A stretch of 64,000 nt of DNA, taken from Prochlorococcus sp. AG-402-P18 (lineage in GTDB: Bacteria; Cyanobacteriota; Cyanobacteriia; PCC-6307; Cyanobiaceae). Below the pieces are notes generated by a model. That model did not search any database. It saw nothing but the letters and a program-made list of their open reading frames with translations, and was not told the DNA's origin. The stretch is from the NCBI GenBank assembly GCA_003216275.1, contig QCJC01000001.1:1-64000 (forward strand), given 5' to 3'. A program made the translations under genes and the position numbers. Below, in pieces: positions 54,685 through 63,711 of the stretch (the first letter of the stretch is position 1; the number at the start of each line of letters is the position of its first letter).

Positions 54685-56040
54685 ATGGAAAATCATTCAC
54701 TAACAAAATCTCCTCTCTCCTTGCCTTCTATTTCTATTCCGAAAATTAGTCTTTTTATTGGGCTAACAATTATCGGTCAATGGGTTTTGAGTGATGTGGC
54801 TCATATTCCTGGGGGTGGATTGGGATTGCTATTAGGGCTTGGTTTGATTTTTTATTTTTTAAAACCAGGAAAGGTTTCATTTGATGCTCCCTCCACTGTT
54901 CAGGGATGGGTAAGAAGATGTCATGACGTTTTAGAGAATTTTGAGTACTTACTTGAAGATGGGGAGCAAAGTGAATTAAAAAAAGAAAGAATAAATTCCT
55001 TGCAAAAAATCATTGATAGAAGCGAAGATCAGAACATTGGTTTCTTGAAAACAAAAGGTGTAAAACTCCCAGATAAAAAGGAATTAGAGAAAGTTTTAGG
55101 AATCAAAAATCAAATAAAAGTTTCTTTTCCACCAGCTCTTCCTGTAAGAGATCAAAATTGGACTTTGCCGGATTTAATCCAAGAACAAGATTTTATTGTG
55201 TATTCTTTGGCACTACCAATGAGCGCAGCTGATCTTTTGTGGATTAAAAACATCTCTACAGATCAGCCTGCCTGGCTAATGGTTGCAAGCAATGACTCTT
55301 CTGACTGGTCGGATGAACAAAAAGCATTAGAGGCTCAATTACCAGATAGATGGACTAACAGAGTATTGAAATGGAATGGATCTCAAACAGAAATCACAAC
55401 GGTTCTCTCTCCAATTCAGAAACTTCTTGAAAATCCAAAGAAAAATACAGACCTAACTAAGCAAAGACTTTTGTCTCGATTGCATACTTCTTGGCAAAAA
55501 GATTTAGAGAAATTAAGAAGGGAAAAATTCAAAGTTATTCAAACAAGATCTCAGTGGATAGTTGCTGGAATCGTTTTCGCCTCCCCAGTCGCCTCTACTG
55601 ATTTGCTTGCAGTTGCAGTTGTTAATGGTTTGATGATCAAAGAAATGTCAAAAATATGGTCTTGCAAAATGAAGCCAGAATTACTTGAGGCAGTTTCACG
55701 ACAGTTGGCAATGGCTGCAATTGGTCAAGGAGTGGTTGAGTGGAGTGGACAGTCCTTGTTGAGCTTGGCGAAGCTTGATGGTTCCTCCTGGGTCGCAGCT
55801 GGGACAATTCAGGCTTTGAGTGCGGCATACTTAACAAGAGTTGTTGGGAGATCGATAGCCGATTGGATGGCTCTCAACAATGGAGTTACTCAGCCTGATT
55901 TAGAACTTATCAAGCAACAAGCTCCTCAACTAGTATCAAAAGCAGCTGAGCTAGAAAGAGTTGATTGGGTGGCTTTTTTAAAGCAATCAAAAGAGTGGAT
56001 TAAATCTCAATCTAATAATTACAAAGTTAAATCAGTTTGA
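54685..56040 (+). CDS. DUF697-type (YcjF-like) membrane protein without a visible P-loop
   Basis: 451-residue protein with an N-terminal membrane hairpin (about 21-60, with a GGGLGLLLGLGLIFYFL helix). The middle looks like a degenerate GTPase/NTPase-like soluble domain (LMVASNDSSDW), but I find no GxxxxGK[ST] Walker A. The C-terminal hydrophobic region (VAGIVFASPVASTDLLAVAVVNGLMI, then MAAIGQGVVEW) resembles the DUF697 domain found in E. coli YcjF and in GTPase-DUF697 fusions of cyanobacteria. It may be a GTPase homologue that lost its nucleotide site. It is divergent from the RGG-like gene. Confidence 0.72.
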   Translation: MENHSLTKSPLSLPSISIPKISLFIGLTIIGQWVLSDVAHIPGGGLGLLLGLGLIFYFLKPGKVSFDAPSTVQGWVRRCHDVLENFEYLLEDGEQSELKKERINSLQKIIDRSEDQNIGFLKTKGVKLPDKKELEKVLGIKNQIKVSFPPALPVRDQNWTLPDLIQEQDFIVYSLALPMSAADLLWIKNISTDQPAWLMVASNDSSDWSDEQKALEAQLPDRWTNRVLKWNGSQTEITTVLSPIQKLLENPKKNTDLTKQRLLSRLHTSWQKDLEKLRREKFKVIQTRSQWIVAGIVFASPVASTDLLAVAVVNGLMIKEMSKIWSCKMKPELLEAVSRQLAMAAIGQGVVEWSGQSLLSLAKLDGSSWVAAGTIQALSAAYLTRVVGRSIADWMALNNGVTQPDLELIKQQAPQLVSKAAELERVDWVAFLKQSKEWIKSQSNNYKVKSV

Positions 56041-56114
56041 TTTTAAAACTTTCTTTCTACTATATTTTTGAATTATATTTAGGAAAAATATAAATATTTT
56101 CTAATTTAAAATAT

Positions 56115-57080
56115 ATGTTTAATAAAAAGACTTTTTCTGATTTTATTCATAAGAAAAATAAGTTATTTACTATAGCTGTTTTTATTGTTTTCAATATTTT
56201 ATTCTTGACAGCATGTGTAAATAAAAACACTTATAGAACTAACAAAGAAAAAGCTTTCGTATTAACTACTTTTACAATTTTGGCAGATCTTGCTAGAAAT
56301 GTTGCTGGGGATAGACTTCTCGTTGAATCAATAACTAAACCAGGAGCAGAAATCCATAGTTATCAATTTACACCGAGTGATATTGTAAAAACTAAAGGAG
56401 CAAAACTGATTATTGAAAATGGTTTAGGTCTTGAAGCTTGGTTTTCGAAATTTATCACTAGTACGGGAGATATTCCCAATGTGAAATTAACCGAGGGGAT
56501 TAAGCCATTATTGATAGATGGCGATGCTTATGCAGGGAAGCCAAATCCTCATGCCTGGATGTCGCCCAAAAGAGCTATGAATTATGTAGATAAAATTGTC
56601 GATGCTTTTATCAAAATCGATCCTGAAGGAGCTCTTGAATACTCTTCTAACGCTTCAACCTATAAAGCTAAACTTGAATCGCTTGATAAAGAGCTTAGAG
56701 ATTCTTTATCCTCTATTCCTAAAGAAAGAAGATTTTTGGTGACATGTGAGGGAGCTTTTACTTATCTGGCCCGTGATTACGGAATGAAAGAGGCATATTT
56801 GTGGCCAGTTAATGCTGAAAGTCAAGTAACCCCTAGGAGAATGGTCAATCTAATAAAAAAAATACAAGAGAATGAAGTCCCAACAATTTTTTGTGAAAGC
56901 ACTGTGAGTGCAGAAGCACAAATGGAAGTTGCAAAATCAAGTGGAGCTGCTTTTGGCGGCACCTTCTACGTTGACTCTTTATCAGATCTAAACGGTCCTG
57001 CTCCTACATATATAGAGTTACTAAGGCATAATGTTCGATTGATTACCGAGGGGCTATCCGTTTCAGCAGAGAAAAAATAA
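56115..57080 (+). CDS. mntC: Manganese ABC transporter, substrate-binding lipoprotein MntC
   Basis: 321-residue periplasmic cluster A-I solute-binding lipoprotein with lipobox LTAC (Cys34). The four metal ligands match MntC spacing exactly: His81 (EIHSYQF), His146 (NPHAWMS), Glu212 (TCEGAF) and Asp287 (YVDSLSD). Two cysteines, Cys211 and Cys260, sit at the positions of the redox-active disulfide described for Synechocystis MntC. This argues for manganese over zinc. No His-rich loop typical of ZnuA is present. It is translationally coupled to mntA by a TAATG junction. Confidence 0.92.
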   Translation: MFNKKTFSDFIHKKNKLFTIAVFIVFNILFLTACVNKNTYRTNKEKAFVLTTFTILADLARNVAGDRLLVESITKPGAEIHSYQFTPSDIVKTKGAKLIIENGLGLEAWFSKFITSTGDIPNVKLTEGIKPLLIDGDAYAGKPNPHAWMSPKRAMNYVDKIVDAFIKIDPEGALEYSSNASTYKAKLESLDKELRDSLSSIPKERRFLVTCEGAFTYLARDYGMKEAYLWPVNAESQVTPRRMVNLIKKIQENEVPTIFCESTVSAEAQMEVAKSSGAAFGGTFYVDSLSDLNGPAPTYIELLRHNVRLITEGLSVSAEKK

Positions 57081-57877
57081 TGAATCCAATTTTTAAAAGT
57101 CACGAGAAAGATTTTATGCGTATTGAGGCAGACCAAGTTTGTGTTGACTACAACGGTACAGTTGCTCTCTATGACGCAAGTTTAAATTTAAAAGCGGGAT
57201 CTATCTGTGGCCTTGTGGGGATGAATGGAGCAGGAAAATCAACTTTTTTCAAAGCTCTAATGGGCTTCGTTAGACCATCACGGGGGAAGATAAGGATAAA
57301 TGGTATAAAGGTTAATCAAGCCCAGAGGGAGCAATCGGTTGCATATGTTCCACAAAACGAAGGAATAGATTATTCATTTCCCGTAAGTGTTTGGGATGTT
57401 GTGATGATGGGGAGGTATGGCTCTATGAATATTTTCCGAATACCAAGAGAATCAGATAGAAGAGCAGTTGTTCATGCCCTTGAAAGAGTTGATCTTTTGG
57501 ATCTCAGAGGAAGACCAATAGGATCTTTATCTGGAGGACAACGCAAAAGAGCTTTTCTTGCAAGAGCAATTGCTCAACGAGCATCAGTACTTCTTTTAGA
57601 CGAGCCTTTTTCAGGAGTTGATGTACCCACTGAAAAGCTTATGGCTGAGCTATTTCTTCAGTTTCGACAAGAAGGGCACACTATTTTGATCTCTACTCAT
57701 GATTTGAATCATGTGCGAGATTTTTGTGACTTTGTTGTCCTTATCAATAAAACTGTTCTTGCATATGGTGAAACCTCGGAAGTTTTTACTTCGGAAAATC
57801 TAAATAAAACATTTGGAGGAATTCCACCAAATCCTTTATCAGGACCAACGTCAAGTAAAGATTTTTTAAATGAGTGA
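57080..57877 (+). CDS. mntA: Manganese ABC transporter, ATP-binding protein MntA
   Basis: 265-residue ATPase of the metal-uptake ABC family. It has Walker A GMNGAGKSTF, Q-loop VAYVPQNEGIDY, signature GSLSGGQRKRAFLARA, Walker B VLLLDEPFSGVD and H-loop ISTHDLNHV. All residues needed for ATP hydrolysis are present. The ATG overlaps the mntC stop. An alternative start at 57116 (MRIEADQV) would remove a 12-residue leader. Its end overlaps mntB by 8 bases. Confidence 0.93.
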   Translation: MNPIFKSHEKDFMRIEADQVCVDYNGTVALYDASLNLKAGSICGLVGMNGAGKSTFFKALMGFVRPSRGKIRINGIKVNQAQREQSVAYVPQNEGIDYSFPVSVWDVVMMGRYGSMNIFRIPRESDRRAVVHALERVDLLDLRGRPIGSLSGGQRKRAFLARAIAQRASVLLLDEPFSGVDVPTEKLMAELFLQFRQEGHTILISTHDLNHVRDFCDFVVLINKTVLAYGETSEVFTSENLNKTFGGIPPNPLSGPTSSKDFLNE

Positions 57878-58742
57878 GTTTCTAATTTCCATTACGCCAA
57901 TTGATTGGCTCTTGGATCCATTAACTCATGATTTCATGAGAAGAGCTTTAATGGTTAGCGCATTGGTGGGAGGCGTTTGTGGACTTTTATCTTGTTATAT
58001 GACTTTAAAAGGTTGGGCATTAATGGGCGACGCGGTTTCTCATGCGGTTATGCCAGGAGTAGTTGTTGCTTATGCCTTAGGGCTCCCTTTTTCCTTAGGT
58101 GCTTTCGTTTTTGGAGTTGGTTCAGTTGCTTTGATTGGATTTGTTAAACAGAAATCTAGAATCAAAGAAGATACAGTAATAGGCCTTGTTTTTACTGGCT
58201 TTTTTGCATTAGGCCTTGTATTGGTTTCAAAAATCAAAAGTAATATTGATCTAATGCAAATACTTTTTGGAAGCCCGTTAGGCATTTCTCGTTCAGATGT
58301 TAACCAGACTTTAATAATTTCGTTTATTGTTATATCTATTTTACTTATATTTAGAAAAGATTTAATGCTTTATTGTTTTGATGCGAAGCATGCTAGGTCT
58401 ATAGGAATAAATACAGGTATGCTTCATTATTTATTATTAACTTTATTATCTCTTTCCGCAGTAGTTGGTTTGCAAACAGTTGGTATTATTCTAGTGGTAG
58501 CAATGCTAATTACTCCTGGTGCTACAGCATACTTGCTGACTGATCGTTTTGATAAAATGACTTTATTAGCAGTTATTAGCAGCTCATTCTCAAGTATTCT
58601 AGGTGTCTATATAAGTTATTGGTCAGATATTGAAACAGGTGGATCTATCGTTTTAGTTCAAACATTAATTTTTCTAATAGCATTTTTATTTGCCCCGAGA
58701 TATGGAATATTTAAAAATCAAACTTTTATAAATAATAATTGA
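57870..58742 (+). CDS. mntB: Manganese ABC transporter, permease MntB
   Basis: Integral membrane subunit of 290 residues with about eight to nine helices, ABC-3 family. Typical features are LSCYMTLKGWALMGDAVSHAVMPG near the N terminus (the EAA-like loop preceding the conserved histidine) and LLTLLSLSAVVGLQTVGIILVVAMLITPGATAYLL. With mntC and mntA it completes the importer. Manganese is in demand for the photosystem II oxygen-evolving cluster. Confidence 0.93.
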   Translation: MSEFLISITPIDWLLDPLTHDFMRRALMVSALVGGVCGLLSCYMTLKGWALMGDAVSHAVMPGVVVAYALGLPFSLGAFVFGVGSVALIGFVKQKSRIKEDTVIGLVFTGFFALGLVLVSKIKSNIDLMQILFGSPLGISRSDVNQTLIISFIVISILLIFRKDLMLYCFDAKHARSIGINTGMLHYLLLTLLSLSAVVGLQTVGIILVVAMLITPGATAYLLTDRFDKMTLLAVISSSFSSILGVYISYWSDIETGGSIVLVQTLIFLIAFLFAPRYGIFKNQTFINNN

Positions 58743-58754
58743 ATTAAGCGAACG

Positions 58755-59933
58755 ATGAGTAATCTTTCTTCTGAACAAAAATGGAGTTGGTGGCCACTTT
58801 TACCGCTCTATCCTTATGGGAGAAAAAGAACAATATTCAGTGAATTAGTTCCTAATCAGATTTGGAGTTTTGAACAACTTCAGGGGATTTATTATGTTGC
58901 TGTCCCAGTGAGACTATTAGTTGTAAGAGTAAAGAATGGATTGATGATAATCAACCCTCTTCCTCCGACGGAAGAATTATTAAGTGACATAAATGTACTT
59001 GTAAAAAAAATAGGTCCTGTAAAAACTATCGTTTTACCAACGGCCTCTGGTTTGGAACATAAAATTGCTCTTCCTGCTTTGGCTAGAGCTTTTCCTGATT
59101 CAAAAATATGGGTTTGCCCAGGACAATGGAGTTTCCCATTTAAATTGCCTTTTGATTGGTTGGGCATTCCGTCTAAAAGAACAAATATTTTATTAGCTGA
59201 TGGATTCCCTCATAGTGAGTATTTTGATTGGATTCCATTGGGACCAATTGATATTGGTTTAGGACGTTTTCAAGAAATATCTTGTTTTCATAAACCATCA
59301 AAATCTTTGTTGGTTACTGATGCACTTGTTGGTATTGAAGAGACTCCTCCAGAGCTTTTTGATTTAGACCCTACCCCTTTATTGTTTCATTCAAGAGAGA
59401 AGGGTTCTGAAGAGCTTATTGATACCCCAATTGCGAGAAGAAAAGGATGGCTTCGTTTGGTTCTTTTTGCTTCATACTTAAGACCTGAAAAGTTGGTCAT
59501 ACCAAAAATAAAAGAAATTTTTGGAAACTCTTTTAAACCAAATTTAAGAAATAAAAGAGCACATTTTGGGATATACCCTTTTTCTTGGCAGAAAGGTTGG
59601 GAGTTGTCTGCTAAAGAACTTGTTGGAAAAAACACTCCTCTCATACAAATTGCTCCTGTAATAGAAAGACTTGTTTTCCCTAGAGGAAAACAAGCTTTAA
59701 TAACTTGGTTAAATAAAGTTGAATCCTTACAAGGTATTTCATGGCTAATTTCTGCTCATTACAGTGGGAAAGTTAGATTTTCAAAACATGAAATAAAAGC
59801 CTTAAAAAATAAAATTAATAAACCAGGTTGGCCTAACAGCAAAGGCGATTTTGGATTTTTAAGTTGGTTAGATCAAAAATTATTGAAAATTGGTGTAGTA
59901 CCTAAAGACCCTCTTGAAAAGTTTAGTAATTAA
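58755..59933 (+). CDS. DUF4336 family protein
   Basis: 392-residue protein recognised as the DUF4336 family. Its fold is thought to be metallo-beta-lactamase-like but its activity is unknown. The N terminus WSWWPLLPLYPYGRKRTIFSE is typical. RLLVVRVKNGLMIINPLPP and TIVLPTASGLEHKIALPALARAFPDSKIWVCPGQW follow. Histidines and acids of a metal site are not arranged as the classical HxHxDH. It starts 12 bases after mntB, so it may be part of the manganese operon. It overlaps the convergent DUF760 gene by 4 bases. Confidence 0.8.
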   Translation: MSNLSSEQKWSWWPLLPLYPYGRKRTIFSELVPNQIWSFEQLQGIYYVAVPVRLLVVRVKNGLMIINPLPPTEELLSDINVLVKKIGPVKTIVLPTASGLEHKIALPALARAFPDSKIWVCPGQWSFPFKLPFDWLGIPSKRTNILLADGFPHSEYFDWIPLGPIDIGLGRFQEISCFHKPSKSLLVTDALVGIEETPPELFDLDPTPLLFHSREKGSEELIDTPIARRKGWLRLVLFASYLRPEKLVIPKIKEIFGNSFKPNLRNKRAHFGIYPFSWQKGWELSAKELVGKNTPLIQIAPVIERLVFPRGKQALITWLNKVESLQGISWLISAHYSGKVRFSKHEIKALKNKINKPGWPNSKGDFGFLSWLDQKLLKIGVVPKDPLEKFSN

Positions 59934-60274
59934 ATCTTATCTGGGTCAACTGACATTTCTTGATCAGATAATAGTGTTTCTTCTAACTGTTTTCTTTGCT
60001 CCATTTGTCTTAGGAAATAGCCTGTCATCATTGCAGAGGCTAATAAACTGGCCAAATTATCCTTACTAGAAGTCACTTTCACCTCGAATTGCTCACCTGG
60101 AAGCATACCAAGCAAACCTTGAACGTTGTGCTTGATTATTTCTTGGATTTCCGGACTGGCAGATTTTGCAACTCTTTGTAGAACATCTGCTGGTTGATCT
60201 TGCAAGTATTGAATAAGTGCATTTGCCTCATGTCCTTCATTATTGTCTGTAGCTAAAAATTCAGGGTTAAACAT
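59930..60274 (-). CDS. DUF760 family protein
   Basis: 114-residue soluble protein. NALIQYLQDQPADVLQRVAKSASPEIQEIIKHNVQGLLG is the hallmark of DUF760, and ASAMMTGYFLRQMEQRKQLEETL follows. The family occurs in cyanobacteria and plastids and is of uncertain function, with recent links to regulation of plastid proteins in plants. It is convergent with the DUF4336 gene and 63 bases downstream of lepB. Confidence 0.85.
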   Translation of the reverse strand: MFNPEFLATDNNEGHEANALIQYLQDQPADVLQRVAKSASPEIQEIIKHNVQGLLGMLPGEQFEVKVTSSKDNLASLLASAMMTGYFLRQMEQRKQLEETLLSDQEMSVDPDKI

Positions 60275-60337
60275 CTAGCTTATCTATTTGTATTTACACA
60301 TTATCGCAAAATGTACTCTAATAAAATTTAATTAAGG

Positions 60338-60898
60338 TTATGGGAACCGAATAGATCCAATTTTTTTTAGAGGCCAGTATCTCACAAGTGCTGTACCGAT
60401 GAGATTTTTCTCTGGAAGAGGTCCCCATAAATGAGAATCTAAACTGTTATTTCTATTATCTCCCAAAACCCATAGTGAATTCTGAGGTACATTTATTGGT
60501 TTCATTTCATAATTAATTGGTTCTTTTATCCAAGGTTCATTTGTTTCTTCATCATTCCTATAAAGCTTTCCATTCGAAATTTCTATTGTGTCACCTGGCA
60601 ATCCAACAACTCTTTTAATAAGTGCTGAACCATCACTGTAGCCTGCTTGAGTAAGACTTTTAGGAGGCTTGAAAATTACAATCGAATTCCTTTGGGAATG
60701 TTTATGAAGCTTTTTATTGAGTCTAGGAGTTATTTTCTCTATTAATATGCGGTCTTGAATTTCAAGAGTGGGAATCATTGATCCTGATGGTATCCATCTA
60801 GGTTCAACAACTTGCCATCTCAATAAAAGCGCAATTATTATCCAAATAAACAATCCTATCCAGTCTTTTTTATTTTTTTTAGATCCTGTTGATGTCAT
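60338..60898 (-). CDS. lepB: Signal peptidase I
   Basis: Membrane serine protease that cleaves signal peptides. It has 186 residues with one N-terminal transmembrane helix (about 12-28) and no second helix. The catalytic Ser40 is in IPSGSMIPTL and the general-base Lys95 in ALIKRVVGLPGD. The substrate box NSLWVLGDNRNNSLDSHLWG is present near the C terminus. It is divergent from menD, 61 bases apart. Confidence 0.95.
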   Translation of the reverse strand: MTSTGSKKNKKDWIGLFIWIIIALLLRWQVVEPRWIPSGSMIPTLEIQDRILIEKITPRLNKKLHKHSQRNSIVIFKPPKSLTQAGYSDGSALIKRVVGLPGDTIEISNGKLYRNDEETNEPWIKEPINYEMKPINVPQNSLWVLGDNRNNSLDSHLWGPLPEKNLIGTALVRYWPLKKIGSIRFP

Positions 60899-60959
60899 GA
60901 AAGTTTTTAGTTTAGTGTCTAATTAGGAAGTTTCTTCAAAAATCGAATTAGTTGTTCTT

Positions 60960-62759
60960 TTGGCACTCTCTCTAGCACGTTACAATTTTTTTATAAGCCT
61001 TGAACTTCTCAAAGCTTTTGTGGCAAAGGGAATGAAATATATCGTCCTTTGCCCTGGTAGTAGATCTGGCCCCCTTGCCTTGGCAGCGGCAAGTCTTTCT
61101 AAAAGGAAAGAATTAACATTAATAACATCAATTGATGAAAGATCAGCTGCATTTCTAGCGTTAGGAATAAGCGCAGCAAGTAGCAAACTTACTGGGGTTA
61201 TTACTACTTCAGGTACTGCTGTCGCAAATCTTTTACCTGCAGCTGTAGAGGCAGATCGCTCATGTCATCCTCTTTTATTTTTAACGGCAGACAGACCTTT
61301 GCGTTTGAAAGACTGTGGTGCTAATCAATCAGTTAATCAAAAGGATTTCTTAAAGTGTGTATGTAGATATTTTGATGAATCACCAAGGGAGGGAATTCAT
61401 TTGATTTCCAGCGAGAGACTTAATTATTTGGTGGAAAAAACATTTAAAATGGCAACTGAACTTCCTGGTCCAGTTCATATAAACCTTGCTTATGAAGAAC
61501 CTTTGCATCCTTGCTCATTTGACCAGAAAAAAGTACTTAATGGGTGGGAGGTTGAAGAATTTTCAAGGCACATAATTAGCTCGCAAAAAGACGAATCTTT
61601 TCAAAATAGCCCTTATTTTGAGCTGCCAAAATTAGATCCATTTTCTTTAGGAATAATCATTGTTGGTCCTTGGAGAGGGAAAGTTCAACACCTTGATTCT
61701 TTTAGAGGCGCATTAAAAAAATGGCAGTCTTTTACTGGATGGCCTATTTTTGCTGACCCACTTTCTGGAGTTAAAAGCGATCAAATAGGCTTGATAAATC
61801 ACTGGGATCTTCTTCTGACAACAAAATCACTTGAAACGATTAATGAGATTCAAGTTTTACGTTTAGGTCCACTCCCTTCAAGTCGAGGATTACAATGTTG
61901 GCTTGAGGAACCTGGGAAAATTCAATTAATAATTTCTGAGGGAGATAATCGAAGTCTTGATCCTATTGGGGGTGCAAATCAATTTAGTTTTGGCTTCTCT
62001 GCTTGGGTAAAGGAAAATCTAGAGATTATGTCAAGAAAGACTTCATTTAATAAAAAAATCACTAACGAAATTTTGACCTCTAAGCTAATTAAATATGATG
62101 AGTTTATTAATAATTGGCTTGATAGAAAGTTATTTATAAATCGTTCAATAACTGAACCTAATCTTGCAAGATTGATTCCTCGTTTGTTACCGGATTCTAT
62201 TTCTGTCATGCTTGCTTCAAGTAGTCCAATAAGAGATTGGTTAACTTATTCCTGTCATGGGGCTTTATCAAGAAGCTGCTTTGGATTTAGAGGTGCTTCA
62301 GGTATTGATGGGACACTTTCAATGGGAATGGGAATTTCAATAATTAAGGGTAGGATGTTATTGATCACTGGAGATTTAGCATTACTTCACGATACTAATG
62401 GGTGGTTATTTTCAAAGGATAGAAATATTAGTTTGATTGTCTTACTTATAGATAATGGCGGAGGCGGTATTTTTAATCAATTAAATATAGATCGTCTTGA
62501 AGAAGGAGACTTTGAAGAAATTTTTGTTATGCCTCAGAAAGTTTGTCAATTGACTCTTGCTAGAGCTTATGATGTCAAATATAAACAAGTTGCATGCTTA
62601 GATGATTTAGAGCAAGCAATTGAATGGAGTTTTTCTTTATCAACAAATGTATTAATAAGAGTTTGTACTAACTCTTATGAAGATCAAAAATTAAGAGTAA
62701 GTTTGCGAGATGATTTGAAAAAAGCATTATCTGAGCATTCATTAAATTGTGATTTATGA
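60960..62759 (+). CDS. menD: 2-succinyl-5-enolpyruvyl-6-hydroxy-3-cyclohexene-1-carboxylate synthase
   Basis: Thiamine-diphosphate enzyme of the menaquinone/phylloquinone pathway, condensing isochorismate with 2-oxoglutarate. It has 599 residues. Landmarks are VLCPGSRSGPLALAA near the N terminus, SIDERSAAFLALGIS with the cofactor-activating glutamate, TSGTAVANLLPAAVEADRS, and the C-terminal ThDP motif GDLALLHDTNGW followed by LIDNGGGGIFNQL. The start is TTG at 60960-60962; no ATG is suitably placed. In cyanobacteria the product leads to phylloquinone of photosystem I. It is followed by menB 10 bases later. Confidence 0.94.
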   Translation: MALSLARYNFFISLELLKAFVAKGMKYIVLCPGSRSGPLALAAASLSKRKELTLITSIDERSAAFLALGISAASSKLTGVITTSGTAVANLLPAAVEADRSCHPLLFLTADRPLRLKDCGANQSVNQKDFLKCVCRYFDESPREGIHLISSERLNYLVEKTFKMATELPGPVHINLAYEEPLHPCSFDQKKVLNGWEVEEFSRHIISSQKDESFQNSPYFELPKLDPFSLGIIIVGPWRGKVQHLDSFRGALKKWQSFTGWPIFADPLSGVKSDQIGLINHWDLLLTTKSLETINEIQVLRLGPLPSSRGLQCWLEEPGKIQLIISEGDNRSLDPIGGANQFSFGFSAWVKENLEIMSRKTSFNKKITNEILTSKLIKYDEFINNWLDRKLFINRSITEPNLARLIPRLLPDSISVMLASSSPIRDWLTYSCHGALSRSCFGFRGASGIDGTLSMGMGISIIKGRMLLITGDLALLHDTNGWLFSKDRNISLIVLLIDNGGGGIFNQLNIDRLEEGDFEEIFVMPQKVCQLTLARAYDVKYKQVACLDDLEQAIEWSFSLSTNVLIRVCTNSYEDQKLRVSLRDDLKKALSEHSLNCDL

Positions 62760-62769
62760 AAATTAAACA

Positions 62770-63663
62770 ATGCCTCTAAATCCTATGAATCCTAAGAATA
62801 TCTCCAGACAAGTTTTGCCAGGGGAAATTATTACCTCATGGATACCTATTGGTGAATACAAAGATATTTTCCTTGATTTTAGTAATGAGGGAATTGCTCG
62901 AGTCGCAATTAACAGACCTGAAAAGAGAAATGCTTTTAGACCTCAAACTATTTCAGAACTTTGTGATGCGTTCATCAGAATTAGAGAAGATCCTGCTATT
63001 GGGGTTGTCTTATTAACTGGGGTAGGACCTTCAAAAGATGGAAAGTTTGCTTTCTGCTCTGGGGGCGATCAGACTATTCGTGGGAGTGGAGGATACCTTG
63101 GTGATGATGGTATTCCACGTTTAAATGTCCTTGATTTACAGCGTATAATTCGAAGTCTTCCAAAAGTAGTTATTGCTTTAGTACCTGGTTACGCAATTGG
63201 AGGAGGACAAGTTCTACATTTGGTTTGTGATTTGAGCCTGGCTGCTGATAATGCGGTATTTGGTCAAACAGGCCCTAAAGTCGGTAGCTTTGACGCTGGC
63301 TTTGGTTCTAGTTATCTAGCAAGGGTTGTAGGACAAAAAAAGGCTAGAGAAATTTGGTTCTTGTGTAGGAAATATGGAGCAAAGGAAGCGTTAGAAATGG
63401 GACTAATAAATGCTATTTCACCACTAAACTTGCTCGAGTCAGAGGGGGTTAAATGGGCTCGAGAAATCCTTCAAAACAGTCCAACAGCAATAAAATGTTT
63501 GAAATTTTCTTTTAATGCTGATACTGATGGATTAGCTGGTATTCAAGAGCTTGCTGGTCAGGCAACACATCTTTTTTATACGACGGATGAGTCAAAGGAG
63601 GGAAGAAATGCTTTCATGGAGAAAAGGGATCCAGATTTTTCTGAATCAAAATGGCTTCCATGA
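62770..63663 (+). CDS. menB: 1,4-dihydroxy-2-naphthoyl-CoA synthase
   Basis: Crotonase-fold enzyme that closes the naphthoquinone ring in phylloquinone synthesis. It has 297 residues. Typical elements are [14 protein letters not shown], the oxyanion-hole region [58 protein letters not shown] (residues of the active site), and the C-terminal [22 protein letters not shown]. It is co-transcribed with menD and has a clean hairpin just after its stop. Confidence 0.96.
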   Translation: MPLNPMNPKNISRQVLPGEIITSWIPIGEYKDIFLDFSNEGIARVAINRPEKRNAFRPQTISELCDAFIRIREDPAIGVVLLTGVGPSKDGKFAFCSGGDQTIRGSGGYLGDDGIPRLNVLDLQRIIRSLPKVVIALVPGYAIGGGQVLHLVCDLSLAADNAVFGQTGPKVGSFDAGFGSSYLARVVGQKKAREIWFLCRKYGAKEALEMGLINAISPLNLLESEGVKWAREILQNSPTAIKCLKFSFNADTDGLAGIQELAGQATHLFYTTDESKEGRNAFMEKRDPDFSESKWLP

Positions 63664-63671
63664 CTTTATTT

Positions 63672-63692
63672 GGTTTATCTAAAAGATAAACC
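63672..63692 (+). terminator. Hairpin terminator after menB
   Basis: Perfect 9-bp inverted repeat GGTTTATCT / AGATAAACC with loop AAA, 8 bases after the menB stop, followed by TTACTTTTTTAT. The T-rich tail supports rho-independent termination before glgA. Confidence 0.75.
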
Positions 63693-63711
63693 TTACTTTT
63701 TTATGAATTAA

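Noticed and set aside
56075-56091. Inverted repeat ATATTT-N5-AAATAT upstream of mntC as a metal-regulator operator
   Set aside because: It consists only of A and T in an AT-rich spacer, where such dyads arise by chance. No known Fur, Zur or ManR consensus is recognisable.
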